Shown here piece by piece: positions 43,000 to 52,512 of a DNA stretch of 64,000 nucleotides. The DNA is taken from assembly GCA_020636315.1 (NCBI GenBank), contig JACJYA010000019.1, positions 1-64,000 on the forward strand. The letters are read 5' to 3'. The DNA is from Lewinellaceae bacterium (GTDB taxonomy: Bacteria; Bacteroidota; Bacteroidia; Chitinophagales; Saprospiraceae). How positions within the stretch are numbered: position 1 is the first letter of the stretch; every line of letters starts with the position of its first letter. The translations under genes were made by a program, and so were the position numbers. Under the pieces are notes generated by a model, which was not told the DNA's origin, ran no database searches, and was given only the letters and a program-made list of their open reading frames with translations.

Positions 43000-43659
43000 C
43001 TACTTTTCAACTTCTCTCTGAAACAGAAGTTCCTTATCCTTTTTAGGTGGAATATTCAAGGTAATGTGCTTTACCAGCCTTTTCAGGCTTTCTTCCTCAG
43101 CCAGGTCATAAAAACTGCGCACCATCAGGCTATCGGCAAAAAAGGCCAGGCTGTTGTCGGAAAGGCTCATCCCCTTTTCTTCAAAAGGCAGCCCGCAGGC
43201 TTTGGCCAGGTGTTCTACTTCGTCTTTCGTCCCCCGCAGAAAGAAATTCTGCTCTTCGTCTTCCAGCCCGTTTACGGCGGCAAATTGCTGTAGCCGCTCT
43301 TTTGTGGCACGGGAAGTGTCGGTGGCGAAGGCCAGGAAGAAAATATCATCACGTTCATCGAACTGATCATGTAGTTTCACCAGCTTCTCAACGAATTGTT
43401 TTTCGTGCCTTCCCGTTAAGAAGTAGCCTACTACCAACCCATCGGAAAAGCGTTCGGCAGAGACCAGGCTATCGTTGTAATTGGCCAGGGTAAAATCCGG
43501 TATTTTACCGTAATCTTTCAATTCCTGCATTGCCTGTAGCCGGTAATCCAGCCCGGTCCGGAGATAGTACCAGGAACCGAGTGGGAAGATGACCAGCAGG
43601 AGAAACAGGCCGGCTAATTGCAGGAGCCCCATTTGCCCTATTATCTTGGTTTTTGCCAT
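43000..43659 (-). CDS. SCO1/SenC-like thioredoxin-fold protein without the copper cysteines
   Basis: One N-terminal helix anchors a thioredoxin-like domain (IPDFTLANYNDSLVSAERFSDG, then GYFLTG). True SCO proteins carry CxxxC after the first strand to bind Cu for the CuA site. Here that position reads LTGRHEKQ and only one cysteine remains (in LAKACGLP). Copper transfer by the normal route is therefore unlikely. Fold assignment is from context plus the visible motif, with moderate certainty. Confidence 0.7.
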   Translation of the reverse strand: MAKTKIIGQMGLLQLAGLFLLLVIFPLGSWYYLRTGLDYRLQAMQELKDYGKIPDFTLANYNDSLVSAERFSDGLVVGYFLTGRHEKQFVEKLVKLHDQFDERDDIFFLAFATDTSRATKERLQQFAAVNGLEDEEQNFFLRGTKDEVEHLAKACGLPFEEKGMSLSDNSLAFFADSLMVRSFYDLAEEESLKRLVKHITLNIPPKKDKELLFQREVEK

Positions 43660-43826
43660 GCTGTAGTGAAGGTTGATTTTACCAAGGAAACATCCTTTGG
43701 CAGGGATTGTTGTCGGCCATTTGTCAGATAATTATGGCCCGTGGCAATACTGGCGACGAGGATGGAAGAAGAGCCGTTTGAAAAGGCTGGATTGCGGTTT
43801 TACAGAAGGAAGAAAGCAGGAACAGA

Positions 43827-43865
43827 AACAGGAGCTTCCCGGTTGCAACCTGGATAGCTCCTGTT
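43827..43865. other. Hairpin between COX4-like and SCO-like genes
   Basis: AACAGGAGCT pairs exactly with AGCTCCTGTT around a 19-nt loop in the 239-bp gap. On the transcript it could attenuate expression of the SCO/DUF420 end relative to the oxidase genes. No clear U-run follows. Confidence 0.4.
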
Positions 43866-43898
43866 CCTTTAGTTGTTAATTCGGTTGCGCCGGAAAGG

Positions 43899-44336
43899 TC
43901 AGAAGGTTTCCTCCAGTTTCAGGATATAGGTATCCGGCAGCAACATGCTTTCCTGTTTCACCGGCCCTTCCCCTACCTCTTCCATATTTTTCTCCTCTAT
44001 CTGTTGCCGGCGGCTCTTCCAGGAGTTGCCTTCCTGGAAAAATGCGATAATGGCCCAGATCAGAAGTACGGTAGGCAGCAACACGCTCATTGCCAGGCCT
44101 TTCACCTCGTAGCGCATGTGCATGAATTCATAGATAATGAAATAAGCCTTATACAGAGAAAGGCCGATCAGGGTCAGCCCGATGAGGTAATGCAGCCAGG
44201 TGATGTACTTCAGCTCGTGTATGACGTGCCCTTTGGCCAGCAATGAACAAAATACTTCAACCAAAGTCACCGCCGCCAGTAAGACGAGGCCCCTGTAAAC
44301 GACTTTTTTGGCTTCTTCGTAGCTTAAATGTGACAT
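43899..44336 (-). CDS. ctaF: Cytochrome c oxidase subunit IV (prokaryotic type)
   Basis: Three membrane helices and a charged tail, 145 residues, with the short LHYLIGLTLIGLSLYKAYFI stretch common in the Bacteroidota COX4 group. It directly follows the two subunit-III genes. It probably assists CuB assembly or stability. The C-terminal 45 residues are unusually acidic and carry no helix. Confidence 0.8.
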   Translation of the reverse strand: MSHLSYEEAKKVVYRGLVLLAAVTLVEVFCSLLAKGHVIHELKYITWLHYLIGLTLIGLSLYKAYFIIYEFMHMRYEVKGLAMSVLLPTVLLIWAIIAFFQEGNSWKSRRQQIEEKNMEEVGEGPVKQESMLLPDTYILKLEETF

Positions 44337-44380
44337 TTTATTCAGCTTATTTTTCTTGTTTCACAATGGATGACGACTGA

Positions 44381-45319
44381 CTACAACAGGTAAAACACAA
44401 GGAATACGAATACCCACACCAGGTCCACGAAGTGCCAGTACAGGCCCATTTTCTCCACCATCTCATGGCCGTTCCTGCGCTTCATATACAATCCACTGGC
44501 GGCATTGATCATGATGATAAAAAGGAAAATAACGCCGGAGAAAACGTGGAATCCGTGGAAACCGGTAATGAAGAAGAACAGTGCGCCGAAGGCTTTGGGT
44601 CCGAATTCCTCCATTTTAACCATGCCGGCATCGGGGCCTTCCGTTACTTTGAACTTGCGATGGATAAACCCGCGCTCATCGACGAAATAACCGGGATGGT
44701 CCCCCTGGCTGTAATCCATCTCGGCATGGCCGCCTTCACCGTGTTCCGCCTCACCATGGCCCTCATGGGCTTTGTGAATGAGGTAGCTCTCTCCCACTTC
44801 AAAGGTTTCATCCGATTCCTTACCATCAGGAGTGAGGTAAACACCGCCTTCCGTATAAGTGCCAAAGGGGTTGGTCGTAACCGACATGTGCTCCGTGGCA
44901 ATGAGGTTGGTCCATTCCCATGCCTGACAACTGAGGAAGCCGGCCCCACCCAGTATGGTCATAAGCATCCAGAAAACCACGCCGTTCTTGTTTTCCTTTT
45001 CACCTTCCTGAACGGCGCGCACCATCGTAACCGAGCTCACGATCAGGAGAAAAGACATAATGGTTACAAAGATCAACGGCTTGTGATGAACCCCAAAGGG
45101 CGCCGTGGAGAACACAAAGTCCGGCACCGGCCAGGTAGGGCTGCTGAAACGCAAAGCGCCGTAAGCGATCAGGAAACCGGCAAAAGTAAAGGCATCTGAC
45201 AGTAGGAAATACCACATCATCAGCTTGCCATAGCTGGTCCTGAATGGTGCTTTTCCCCCGGACCAGGCATCCTGGCCCTGCACTTCTTGTTGTTCTAAAA
45301 CGGTATCAGACGTCGCCAT
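44381..45319 (-). CDS. ctaE: Cytochrome c oxidase subunit III with a histidine-rich insertion
   Basis: The helices and the ends (YGKLMMWYFLLSDAFTF, GFHGFHVFSGVIFL, YWHFVDLVWVFVFLVFYL) are those of subunit III. Between the helices, about residues 145-230 form a soluble loop with five His in residues 182-198 and many Glu. Such a segment could bind Cu or Zn. This is the longer of two subunit III-type genes in tandem, 23 nt apart. Confidence 0.9.
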   Translation of the reverse strand: MATSDTVLEQQEVQGQDAWSGGKAPFRTSYGKLMMWYFLLSDAFTFAGFLIAYGALRFSSPTWPVPDFVFSTAPFGVHHKPLIFVTIMSFLLIVSSVTMVRAVQEGEKENKNGVVFWMLMTILGGAGFLSCQAWEWTNLIATEHMSVTTNPFGTYTEGGVYLTPDGKESDETFEVGESYLIHKAHEGHGEAEHGEGGHAEMDYSQGDHPGYFVDERGFIHRKFKVTEGPDAGMVKMEEFGPKAFGALFFFITGFHGFHVFSGVIFLFIIMINAASGLYMKRRNGHEMVEKMGLYWHFVDLVWVFVFLVFYLL

Positions 45320-45342
45320 CAGTTATCTTTAGTTTGGTTAAA

Positions 45343-45921
45343 TTATTGTAAAGTAAAAAACAATAAAAGATATACCCACAGGAAATCCACAAAATGCCAG
45401 TAGATGAGCGTCATCTCAAAGCGTAGCTTCCGGGCGGGTGTAATGCGGTGCTGCAGCAGGAAGGCATGTAAAATCGCCAGAATAAGGGCAGCAATGCCGC
45501 CCAGGACGTGCGCCGCATGCACTCCGGATATCACATATACAAATGACCCCGAGGGGTTGGTCGTCAGTTCTACACCAATAGCGGCCAGAGCCTGCCAACC
45601 CTTATATTGCAGCACGACGAAAGCCAGCCCCAGTATAAGGGTTGCCGCCAGTAAGAGGCGGTAAATGCGGGTATTTCCCCGGGTAAAGGCCAGATAGGAG
45701 GAATGAAGGCTGATACTGCTCAACAGGATCACTCCTGTACTGACATAAAAAAGGTCGGGGAGCCGGAATTCCAGCCAGTTACCCGCCGCCTGTCGGACGA
45801 TATAAGCGCTGGTGAATGCTGCAAACATCATCATGATGCCGGCGCAGGCCACCAGAAGCGCAAACTTTTTGGGGTGTATCTTGCTTCTTCTGTAGTCCGT
45901 CTTCGCCACTGTCACGTTCAT
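45343..45921 (-). CDS. Cytochrome c oxidase subunit III (short form)
   Basis: Five helices in 192 residues, ending with YWHFVDFLWVYLLLFF as in heme-copper oxidase subunit III. It lacks the soluble loop of the downstream copy. Paired long and short subunit III genes also occur in other Bacteroidota oxidase operons. Which one contacts CtaD in the mature complex cannot be told. It is 14 nt from ctaB. Confidence 0.88.
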   Translation of the reverse strand: MNVTVAKTDYRRSKIHPKKFALLVACAGIMMMFAAFTSAYIVRQAAGNWLEFRLPDLFYVSTGVILLSSISLHSSYLAFTRGNTRIYRLLLAATLILGLAFVVLQYKGWQALAAIGVELTTNPSGSFVYVISGVHAAHVLGGIAALILAILHAFLLQHRITPARKLRFEMTLIYWHFVDFLWVYLLLFFTLQ

Positions 45922-45935
45922 ACTATAATGGATTG

Positions 45936-46937
45936 TTATATTTTATCTGCTAATAAAGCCACCAAAACAACCGGAATGTAGGCAAAGGAAAAGAACATCA
46001 GCTGCAAAGCTGATTTCCGGCTTCCCGCCTTGAAAAAATTCCAGCCAAAATAAGCATAGCCCAGGCTCACCCCAACCACCACAACCGCCGATATCCAGCC
46101 GCTAACCCCCAACAGGTAGGGAATCAAACCCACCGGCACCAGGAAAAGCGCATACAGGAAAGCCTGCAGGCCGATCCGGCGGTCCCGCTCTCCTTTCCGG
46201 TTGGTTGGCATCAGCTTGTAGCCGGCATTCGAATAATCTTCGTATCCCAGCCAACCGATTGACCAGAAGTGGGGAAACTGCCAAAGAAACTGAAGAGCAA
46301 ACAAGCTCAGGCCCAAAAAAGTGATCTCTCCCTGCGCCGCGACACAGCCTATAAGCATAGGCAACGCTCCCGGAACCGCTCCGATGGCAACCGCCGAAGG
46401 GCTCAGCCGCTTCATCGGAGTGTAAAGAAACGCATAGGTCACCAGGGCCAGCGTACCGAAAAAAGCAGCCCAGGGGTTGAAAAGGGCCAGCAGCGTGATG
46501 CCAAAAAGGCTCATGAACCCCGCGGCCATAACCGCCTCCGACATACTCATCCTGCCGGCAGCCAGCGGCCTGTCTGCCGTGCGTTTCATCAGTTTGTCGT
46601 AATCCTTTTCCAGCGCCTGGTTCAGCGCATTGGCCGCACCGGTCACGAGAAAACCACCACTGGACAGGATCAGAATGGCCAACCAATTGACCGGCCCGGT
46701 TTGGGCGATCAGGAAGGACAGTACGGAAGAAAACACCACCGTCATCGTCAACCTGAACTTGACCAGCATCTTATAGTCCTGCACCTTCTGCAAGGCCAGG
46801 GAGGCCACACTTCGCTCAACAACTTTCGTCTGCACTTTCGCTTCTGTCTGTTCTTTTAACCCGAAGCTCAGGCCTGCCAGGCCCAGGAGGAAAAACAACC
46901 TCGCCTCAAACCTGGCGCGCCTGCCACCATCAGGCAA
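45936..46937 (-). CDS. ctaB: Heme O synthase (protoheme IX farnesyltransferase)
   Basis: The UbiA-fold enzyme has its prenyl-diphosphate motif NQALEKDYDKLMKRTADRPL and a second aspartate site, with about nine helices. It makes heme O, the precursor of heme A for CtaD. From the ATG at 46937 there is a ~55-residue extension before the first helix, and the ATG at codon 57 is a possible alternative. It lies 30 nt after ctaD. A heme A synthase gene is not visible here. Confidence 0.93.
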   Translation of the reverse strand: MPDGGRRARFEARLFFLLGLAGLSFGLKEQTEAKVQTKVVERSVASLALQKVQDYKMLVKFRLTMTVVFSSVLSFLIAQTGPVNWLAILILSSGGFLVTGAANALNQALEKDYDKLMKRTADRPLAAGRMSMSEAVMAAGFMSLFGITLLALFNPWAAFFGTLALVTYAFLYTPMKRLSPSAVAIGAVPGALPMLIGCVAAQGEITFLGLSLFALQFLWQFPHFWSIGWLGYEDYSNAGYKLMPTNRKGERDRRIGLQAFLYALFLVPVGLIPYLLGVSGWISAVVVVGVSLGYAYFGWNFFKAGSRKSALQLMFFSFAYIPVVLVALLADKI

Positions 46938-46967
46938 TAAAATGATTATTTTATCGATATCCTATCG

Positions 46968-48821
46968 TCAGTGTCCTTCTTTCTCGTCCTTTCCAAGGGG
47001 CTGGATCTGAGGGATGAATTCCTGCCCGTCCTTGCCATAATCGTACGCCCAGCGCTGGACCGTCGGCAATTTGCCCGGCCAGTTTCCGTGGCCCGGCCTG
47101 ATCGGCGTGGTCCATTCCAGAGTCGTGGCGCCCCACGGGTTGCGGGTAGTCATCTTCTTGCCCTTCCAGATGCTGTAGAAGAAGTTGATCACGAACAGGA
47201 CCTGGAATCCGAAGGTGACGATAGCCGCTATGGTGATGAATTGGTTCATCAGGTCGAACTGGCCGAAGGCCGCAAAACTGTCAAAGCGGTAGTAACGCCG
47301 CGGAACGCCGGCCATACCCAGGTAGTGCATGGGCCAGAATACGGCGTAAGCCCCAATAATGGTGCCCCAGAAATGGATCTTGCCCAGAGTCTCGTTCATA
47401 AACCGGCCGAACATCTTCGGGTACCAGTTGTAAATGCCGGCGAACATACCGAAGAAAGCTGCTACGCCCATTACAATATGGAAGTGGGCCACTACAAAGT
47501 AAGTATCGTGTAGTTGTATGTCTATGGCGGAGTTCCCCAGGAAAATACCGGTCAAACCACCGGAGATGAACATGGAGACAAAGCCTATGCCGAACAAGCT
47601 GGCGGCAGTAAAGCGTATATTACCGCCGTAAAGCGTAGCGATCCAGTTGAACACCTTAACGGCAGACGGCACCGCAATGATCAGGGTAAAGATCACAAAG
47701 AAATTCGCAATGAACGGGTTCACCCCCGACATGAACATGTGGTGCGCCCATACAATGAAGGACAGAAACCCAATGGCCAGGATGGAGTAAACCATAGCCT
47801 TATAACCAAAGATCGGTTTGCGGGCATGCACCGAGAGCACTTCCGAGACCAGGCCCATTGCAGGAAGGATAATGATATAAACCTCCGGGTGGCCAAGGAA
47901 CCAGAATAAGTGCTGATAAAGGATAGGGCTGCCGCCCACATGATCCAGAGCCTGCCCGCCGATAAAGATCTCACTGAGGAAAAAGCTGGTGCCCAGCCCC
48001 CGGTCGAACATTACCAGGAGAAAAGCGGAGACCAGAACCGGGAATGACAACAGGCCGAGGATAGCCGTTACGAAAAACGCCCAGATGGTCAGCGGCATGC
48101 GCCACATGCTCATACCTTTTGTCCGTAGGTTGAGCACTGTCGTAATGTAATTGATCCCTCCAAGCAGAACAGAAACCACAAAGAACACAAGGCTCAAAAG
48201 CCATAGCGTCATTCCGGCTCCCGACCCGCTGGAAGCCTGGGGCAGAGCACTGAGCGGCGGGTAGGCCGTCCACCCTCCGGCAAAGGGGCCGGTGTTCAGG
48301 AAAAGAGACAGGAACATGATCGTACCGGACAGGAAAAAGAACCAGTAGGAAAGCATGTTCAGGAAGGGCGACGCCATATCCCGTGCTCCTAACTGCAAAG
48401 GAATGAGCAGGTTGGAAAAGGTGCCGCTAAGGCCGGCAGTCAGTACGAAAAACACCAGGATCGTGCCGTGCATGGTCACCAGTGCATAATAAAACTCCGG
48501 CGCCAGCGAGCCTACTCCCGACTCGTTAACCGTGATCCACTTGCCAAGCAAAGGCTTGATCCAGGCCATATTCTCTTCCGGAAAGCCCAGCTGAAGGCGG
48601 AAGATCAAAGACATGGCCGCACCGATGATGGCCCAGAACATTCCCGTGATCAGGAACTGCTTGGCAATCATCTTGTGATCCTGGCTGAAAATATAAGTCG
48701 TTATGAAGTTAGACTGATACTTGTCGCCATGATGGTGTTCGTGAAAATGGTCATCGTATCCGTACTCCTCGATCAGGAGGTCCTCTTCGTGTACTACCGG
48801 TTTGGTTTCTACGTTAGCCAT
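46968..48821 (-). CDS. ctaD: Cytochrome c oxidase subunit I
   Basis: Twelve or more helices carry the heme a/a3 and CuB ligands. GHPEVYII contains the cross-linked His and Tyr and the helix VI glutamate of type A1 oxidases. WAHHMF and HFHIVMG carry further His ligands. The 617 residues are full length. The cytoplasmic N-terminus contains HFHEHHH around residues 25-31, an unusual His cluster. It lies 73 nt after ctaC in the same transcript. Confidence 0.96.
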   Translation of the reverse strand: MANVETKPVVHEEDLLIEEYGYDDHFHEHHHGDKYQSNFITTYIFSQDHKMIAKQFLITGMFWAIIGAAMSLIFRLQLGFPEENMAWIKPLLGKWITVNESGVGSLAPEFYYALVTMHGTILVFFVLTAGLSGTFSNLLIPLQLGARDMASPFLNMLSYWFFFLSGTIMFLSLFLNTGPFAGGWTAYPPLSALPQASSGSGAGMTLWLLSLVFFVVSVLLGGINYITTVLNLRTKGMSMWRMPLTIWAFFVTAILGLLSFPVLVSAFLLVMFDRGLGTSFFLSEIFIGGQALDHVGGSPILYQHLFWFLGHPEVYIIILPAMGLVSEVLSVHARKPIFGYKAMVYSILAIGFLSFIVWAHHMFMSGVNPFIANFFVIFTLIIAVPSAVKVFNWIATLYGGNIRFTAASLFGIGFVSMFISGGLTGIFLGNSAIDIQLHDTYFVVAHFHIVMGVAAFFGMFAGIYNWYPKMFGRFMNETLGKIHFWGTIIGAYAVFWPMHYLGMAGVPRRYYRFDSFAAFGQFDLMNQFITIAAIVTFGFQVLFVINFFYSIWKGKKMTTRNPWGATTLEWTTPIRPGHGNWPGKLPTVQRWAYDYGKDGQEFIPQIQPLGKDEKEGH

Positions 48822-48894
48822 CTGCTGAAAAATTTATGTATTATCCTAATGGAATATCGGTTTTAAAAAATAGTTCTGTGCTGAATATACAGGA

Positions 48895-50058
48895 TTATTC
48901 TGTTTCAGCACCGCCAGGAGCTTCTGCAGGCGTTTCACTTACAGCGGGCTCCTCCGACGTTTCCTCCGTTTTGTAGGGGTCGTCATCCGTACCTTTTATC
49001 GCACTCTCGTAGTACGACTGCTGTTTGCTCAGCCAATCTTCATATTCTCCTTCCGAAACGATCCTGACCACGCGGCGCATGGCGTAATGGCCCTTGCCGC
49101 AGAGTTCTGCGCAGGCCAGCTCGAAATCGAAGGCCTCATATCTTTTTGGGCTCTCCGGGTCGGAGGGGTCCACCGGTTCGTGCCATTCCGGGTACTTGGG
49201 TTGCCCGTTAAGGTCCAGCGCTCCCAGTTTCCGGCGATACTCTTCCGTCGTTATCTTCGGGGTGAAGACGAAATAAGTCGGCATGCCCGGTACTGCATCC
49301 ATCTTGACGCGGAAATGGGGCAGGTAGAAATTATGGAGTACGTCACGGGCAGTGATCCGTACCCGCACTTTCTTGCCTACCGGCAAATAGATCTCACTCG
49401 GGTGGAAGTCATCCAGGTTTTTGGGGTCCGTCCAGTCCTGCCCCAGAGGATTAGTAGCAGTAATCAGCTTGTAGTCCCTTGCACCCAGTTTGCCATCCGG
49501 GCCGGGATAGCGCAGGTGCCAGGCGAACTGGTAGCCTGTTCCCTCGATCTCTATGTACTCCTCTCCGGGGTCCACATCCGCCATTACTTCGTTCCAGGCG
49601 TCAAGCCCACCGACGACCAGAAAGGTCATTACCACTGCCGGAATGACCGTCCAGACCACCTCGAGGCGGTTATCATGGGGCATATACAGCGCCTTTCTCC
49701 CCTTCTCGCCCCTGTATTTCCAGGCAAAGTAGAACAGGAGGATCTGAGTAAGGATGAAAACAATCCCTGTGAAAAAGAGGGTAATGTTGAAAATGCTGTC
49801 GAGGCTGCTACCGTGTTCCGATGCCGCTTCGTTGGGGCCGTACCAAAGCATGCTGTTCTTGTAGTAAAGTGCCGAAGCAATGGTCGCTACCAGAAAAAGC
49901 ACCATAAAGAGCAGAGAATAGTTTGCTTGCCGCTTATTCAATTGCTCCTGGTACTCTTCCTCCCCCCGGATCTTGCCGGCCAGTTCGGTGACTTTACCGA
50001 TCTGCACCACAATGATCGAAATTAGAATCAGACAGATTGTTGCCAGTAAAGCAGTCAT
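48895..50058 (-). CDS. ctaC: Cytochrome c oxidase subunit II
   Basis: Membrane helices are followed by a cupredoxin domain with the CuA ligands, H in DVLHNFYLP and the later CAELCGKGHYAM block (Cys, Glu, Cys, His, Met). No cytochrome c domain is fused, so this is aa3-type, not caa3. The tail after ~350 is acidic and disordered. The 140-bp gap before it contains a 19-bp palindromic box, a likely separate control point. Confidence 0.95.
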   Translation of the reverse strand: MTALLATICLILISIIVVQIGKVTELAGKIRGEEEYQEQLNKRQANYSLLFMVLFLVATIASALYYKNSMLWYGPNEAASEHGSSLDSIFNITLFFTGIVFILTQILLFYFAWKYRGEKGRKALYMPHDNRLEVVWTVIPAVVMTFLVVGGLDAWNEVMADVDPGEEYIEIEGTGYQFAWHLRYPGPDGKLGARDYKLITATNPLGQDWTDPKNLDDFHPSEIYLPVGKKVRVRITARDVLHNFYLPHFRVKMDAVPGMPTYFVFTPKITTEEYRRKLGALDLNGQPKYPEWHEPVDPSDPESPKRYEAFDFELACAELCGKGHYAMRRVVRIVSEGEYEDWLSKQQSYYESAIKGTDDDPYKTEETSEEPAVSETPAEAPGGAETE

Positions 50059-50160
50059 TATTTCTGTGCTAGTTTATTATTTAATGGAACATTGAGCATT
50101 CGCTCTTAAAAATTACCGTTATAACAGAGTATCTAACGGATTTGCTTGTATTAAAAAGTT

Positions 50161-50179
50161 GTTTAGAATAGATCTAAAT
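50161..50179. promoter_or_regulatory. 19-bp palindromic box upstream of ctaC
   Basis: GTTTAGAATAGATCTAAAT has arms TTTAGA and TCTAAA and matches 15 of 19 positions of the box at 59538 in the same orientation as its complement. The pattern resembles DtxR/IdeR-type metal-dependent repressor boxes, which is an inference. It lies 102 bp before the ctaC start. Confidence 0.5.
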
Positions 50180-50198
50180 AAAACCGGGTTCTTTCAGA

Positions 50199-51491
50199 TC
50201 AATGCCCTCCCTCATCTCCATGTATCTCCACATGGTGGTGAAGGCTCTCCGCCAGATAGGGGTCATTCTTCGGAATCAGGGATGCCTTTGTCAGGCGGTC
50301 GAACACTACATAGGCGAACAGGGCCAGGAATCCCAGCATGGTTCCCAATTCCAGAAGGCCGGGGATGGTGAAACCCATAGCAAAGGGAAGGCCGGCAGCC
50401 TCCACCGCCTCGTGGCCATGCTCTCCGGCATGATGAGCTATGGCTTCCATGGCAGTCAGCCGCGCTCCCGGCTTGATCATCTGGAAAAAGTCCCACCAGT
50501 GGCCAAAGAACACCACGATGGAGGTAAAGACCAGGGTACCGTATTTCCGCTTGGTATCATTCCTCATAAGAATGAAGAAAGGTGCGACAAAGTTGAGGAT
50601 CAGGTTACCGTAAAACAGCACCGGATAATTCTGCTGCCGGTGGTGAAAATAAACGGTTTCTTCTCCCACGTTGCCGTACCAGATCAGCATGTACTGGGAA
50701 AACCAGAGGTAAGCCCAGAAAATGCTGAAGGCGAACATATATTTCCCGATATCGTGCAGGTGTTCGATGGAGACATGGTCCATATACCCTTTGCTCTTCA
50801 GGAAAATTACCGTCAGTATGGTAAGCGCCATGGCAGCAACAAACCAGCTGGCGCCGGTGTACCAGGCGTACAGGGTGCTGTACCAGTGAGCATCGATAGA
50901 CATTATCCACTGCCAGATCACGGCTGCGCTGGAAAAGCCGGCTATCGGCAGAAAGGCCGCCGACCAGACCCGAAGGATATGGTGATGCTTGTATTCCGTG
51001 GTGCCGTTCACATCTTCATCCAGAGAAAGCTGGCGAACCTTCCAGGCAAAGAAGATCCAGATACCTACGATAATGATGCTTCCCAGCGAGTACCAGCCGG
51101 CATTGAGGAAAGAGGACTTGCCATCCAGAACGGGGTCATTGGCCACAGCTTCGGCGTCTGTCCAGTGATACAAATGATGGAAATGGCCCACTACCCCGGC
51201 TATGACGACCAGCAACAGGATAAGGCCGGGCACCATAAACAGGGAATAAGCTTCCCATAAGCGTTTTACAACGGTGTGCCAGCCGGCCCAGGCCGTGGTA
51301 AATGCCGTCAGGATAAAGAGGGACATAAAGGCGATGCCGAGAAAGAATACCGTGTTGTGCAGATAGTTGGTCCAAAAACGCGTATGCAGCTCATCATCCA
51401 CCAGGAAGGTGAGGCCGAGGCATACCAGGCCCAGAACCATGAACCCGATAAGGAACGTTTTTAATCTGCTGTCGAAGGTAAATTGGTTCAT
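50199..51491 (-). CDS. actF: Alternative complex III subunit ActF (NrfD/quinone-binding-like membrane subunit)
   Basis: About ten helices, 430 residues, with the ActF order of motifs and an SIDAHWYSTLYAWYTGASWF stretch. ActC and ActF are homologous NrfD-like membrane subunits; one of them holds the quinol site. Loops near residues 375-390 and the C-terminus (LHHHVEIHG) are His-rich. It is the last act gene before the oxidase genes, 62 nt after actE. Confidence 0.88.
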   Translation of the reverse strand: MNQFTFDSRLKTFLIGFMVLGLVCLGLTFLVDDELHTRFWTNYLHNTVFFLGIAFMSLFILTAFTTAWAGWHTVVKRLWEAYSLFMVPGLILLLVVIAGVVGHFHHLYHWTDAEAVANDPVLDGKSSFLNAGWYSLGSIIIVGIWIFFAWKVRQLSLDEDVNGTTEYKHHHILRVWSAAFLPIAGFSSAAVIWQWIMSIDAHWYSTLYAWYTGASWFVAAMALTILTVIFLKSKGYMDHVSIEHLHDIGKYMFAFSIFWAYLWFSQYMLIWYGNVGEETVYFHHRQQNYPVLFYGNLILNFVAPFFILMRNDTKRKYGTLVFTSIVVFFGHWWDFFQMIKPGARLTAMEAIAHHAGEHGHEAVEAAGLPFAMGFTIPGLLELGTMLGFLALFAYVVFDRLTKASLIPKNDPYLAESLHHHVEIHGDEGGH

Positions 51492-51553
51492 TTTATGCCT
51501 TTGTTTGAAGTTTTGTCGATTCTGTTTATCATTCTTCGCAATAACGGGCTACC

Positions 51554-52495
51554 CTATTTGCGGCCATGGCTTTCCGTACCATGGGTATCTTCCTGAGGGC
51601 TGTGCCCGGGTTCGGGGTTCGCCCCCTCTTCAGCGGGCGCCATTTCGGCCGGACTATCCTCAGTACTTGTTTCCGCATCGGAAATGCTTTCCGCCAGTGG
51701 AGTAGCCTGGCTGCCTGGAACACCGAATTCGGGATTCAGCGTATTGGCCTGCTCGCTGTACTCAAGCTTTTTGTCCTTCGCCTGCAGGGAGCGGATATAG
51801 TGGATAACCTGCCAGCGTTCTTCATAGGACAACTTGTCTTTATAAGAACCCATCACGTTCTTTCCGTACATGATACCATGATAGTATCTGCCGTTAGAAG
51901 AATTTACAAAGTCATCCAACAGGAAATTGGCGGGCGCCGCCGGGTATTTGACATTCGGGTTCTCATCACTGACCAGATAACCAAGCCCGTCCCCTTTGGC
52001 GCCATGGCAGATGCCACAGAAGATGTTGTAGAGCTCTCCTCCCCGCTTCAGGCCAGCCTCTGTAATCGGGAATGGGTTGGCAATGATCTCAGCCATTGCC
52101 CGGGTGCGCTCCTCTTCCGTGTCACCGTAATAATAGGGAACGTGCCCGTTGATCGGAACGGCAATATTATTGATATCGCCGGCGCCACGCAGTTGGGCAA
52201 CTACGTCGGCCTTGCTCTCTCCCTTTTCATCGGCGAAATAGACCCCGGCATATCCTCTCGGGACGGTCCCTTCCACAGGAAGCCCCGGATAGGCGAGATC
52301 TTTGAGGCGAATGGTGCTGGCACTGTCCCAGGTATTGTAGTAGTAGTAATTGAGCACATTGGCCTCCTGAGCGACCGAATGGCCCATATCAGGCATGTAC
52401 TCACTGCCGGGGAAGTTCTGTTCCGCCGGAGAACAGGAGTAAATGACAATGGCGGCAATAACTGCTATGAATATATTTTTTAAATTTTTCATCAC
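51554..52495 (-). CDS. actE: Alternative complex III monoheme cytochrome c ActE
   Basis: A lipoprotein signal (VIYSC, C21) anchors a periplasmic protein with one heme site, CGICH, and a later Met-rich stretch (MYGKNVMGSY) that can give the distal ligand. The C-terminal ~70 residues are Glu/Ala-rich and probably flexible. It passes electrons from ActA/B heme to the oxidase. The length is normal for ActE. Confidence 0.9.
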   Translation of the reverse strand: MMKNLKNIFIAVIAAIVIYSCSPAEQNFPGSEYMPDMGHSVAQEANVLNYYYYNTWDSASTIRLKDLAYPGLPVEGTVPRGYAGVYFADEKGESKADVVAQLRGAGDINNIAVPINGHVPYYYGDTEEERTRAMAEIIANPFPITEAGLKRGGELYNIFCGICHGAKGDGLGYLVSDENPNVKYPAAPANFLLDDFVNSSNGRYYHGIMYGKNVMGSYKDKLSYEERWQVIHYIRSLQAKDKKLEYSEQANTLNPEFGVPGSQATPLAESISDAETSTEDSPAEMAPAEEGANPEPGHSPQEDTHGTESHGRK

Positions 52496-52512
52496 TTTGG
52501 ATTGAAAGTATC

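Noticed and set aside
44381..45921. The two subunit III genes as one split gene
   Set aside because: Each has a complete set of helices and its own YWHFVD ending, so they are paralogues.
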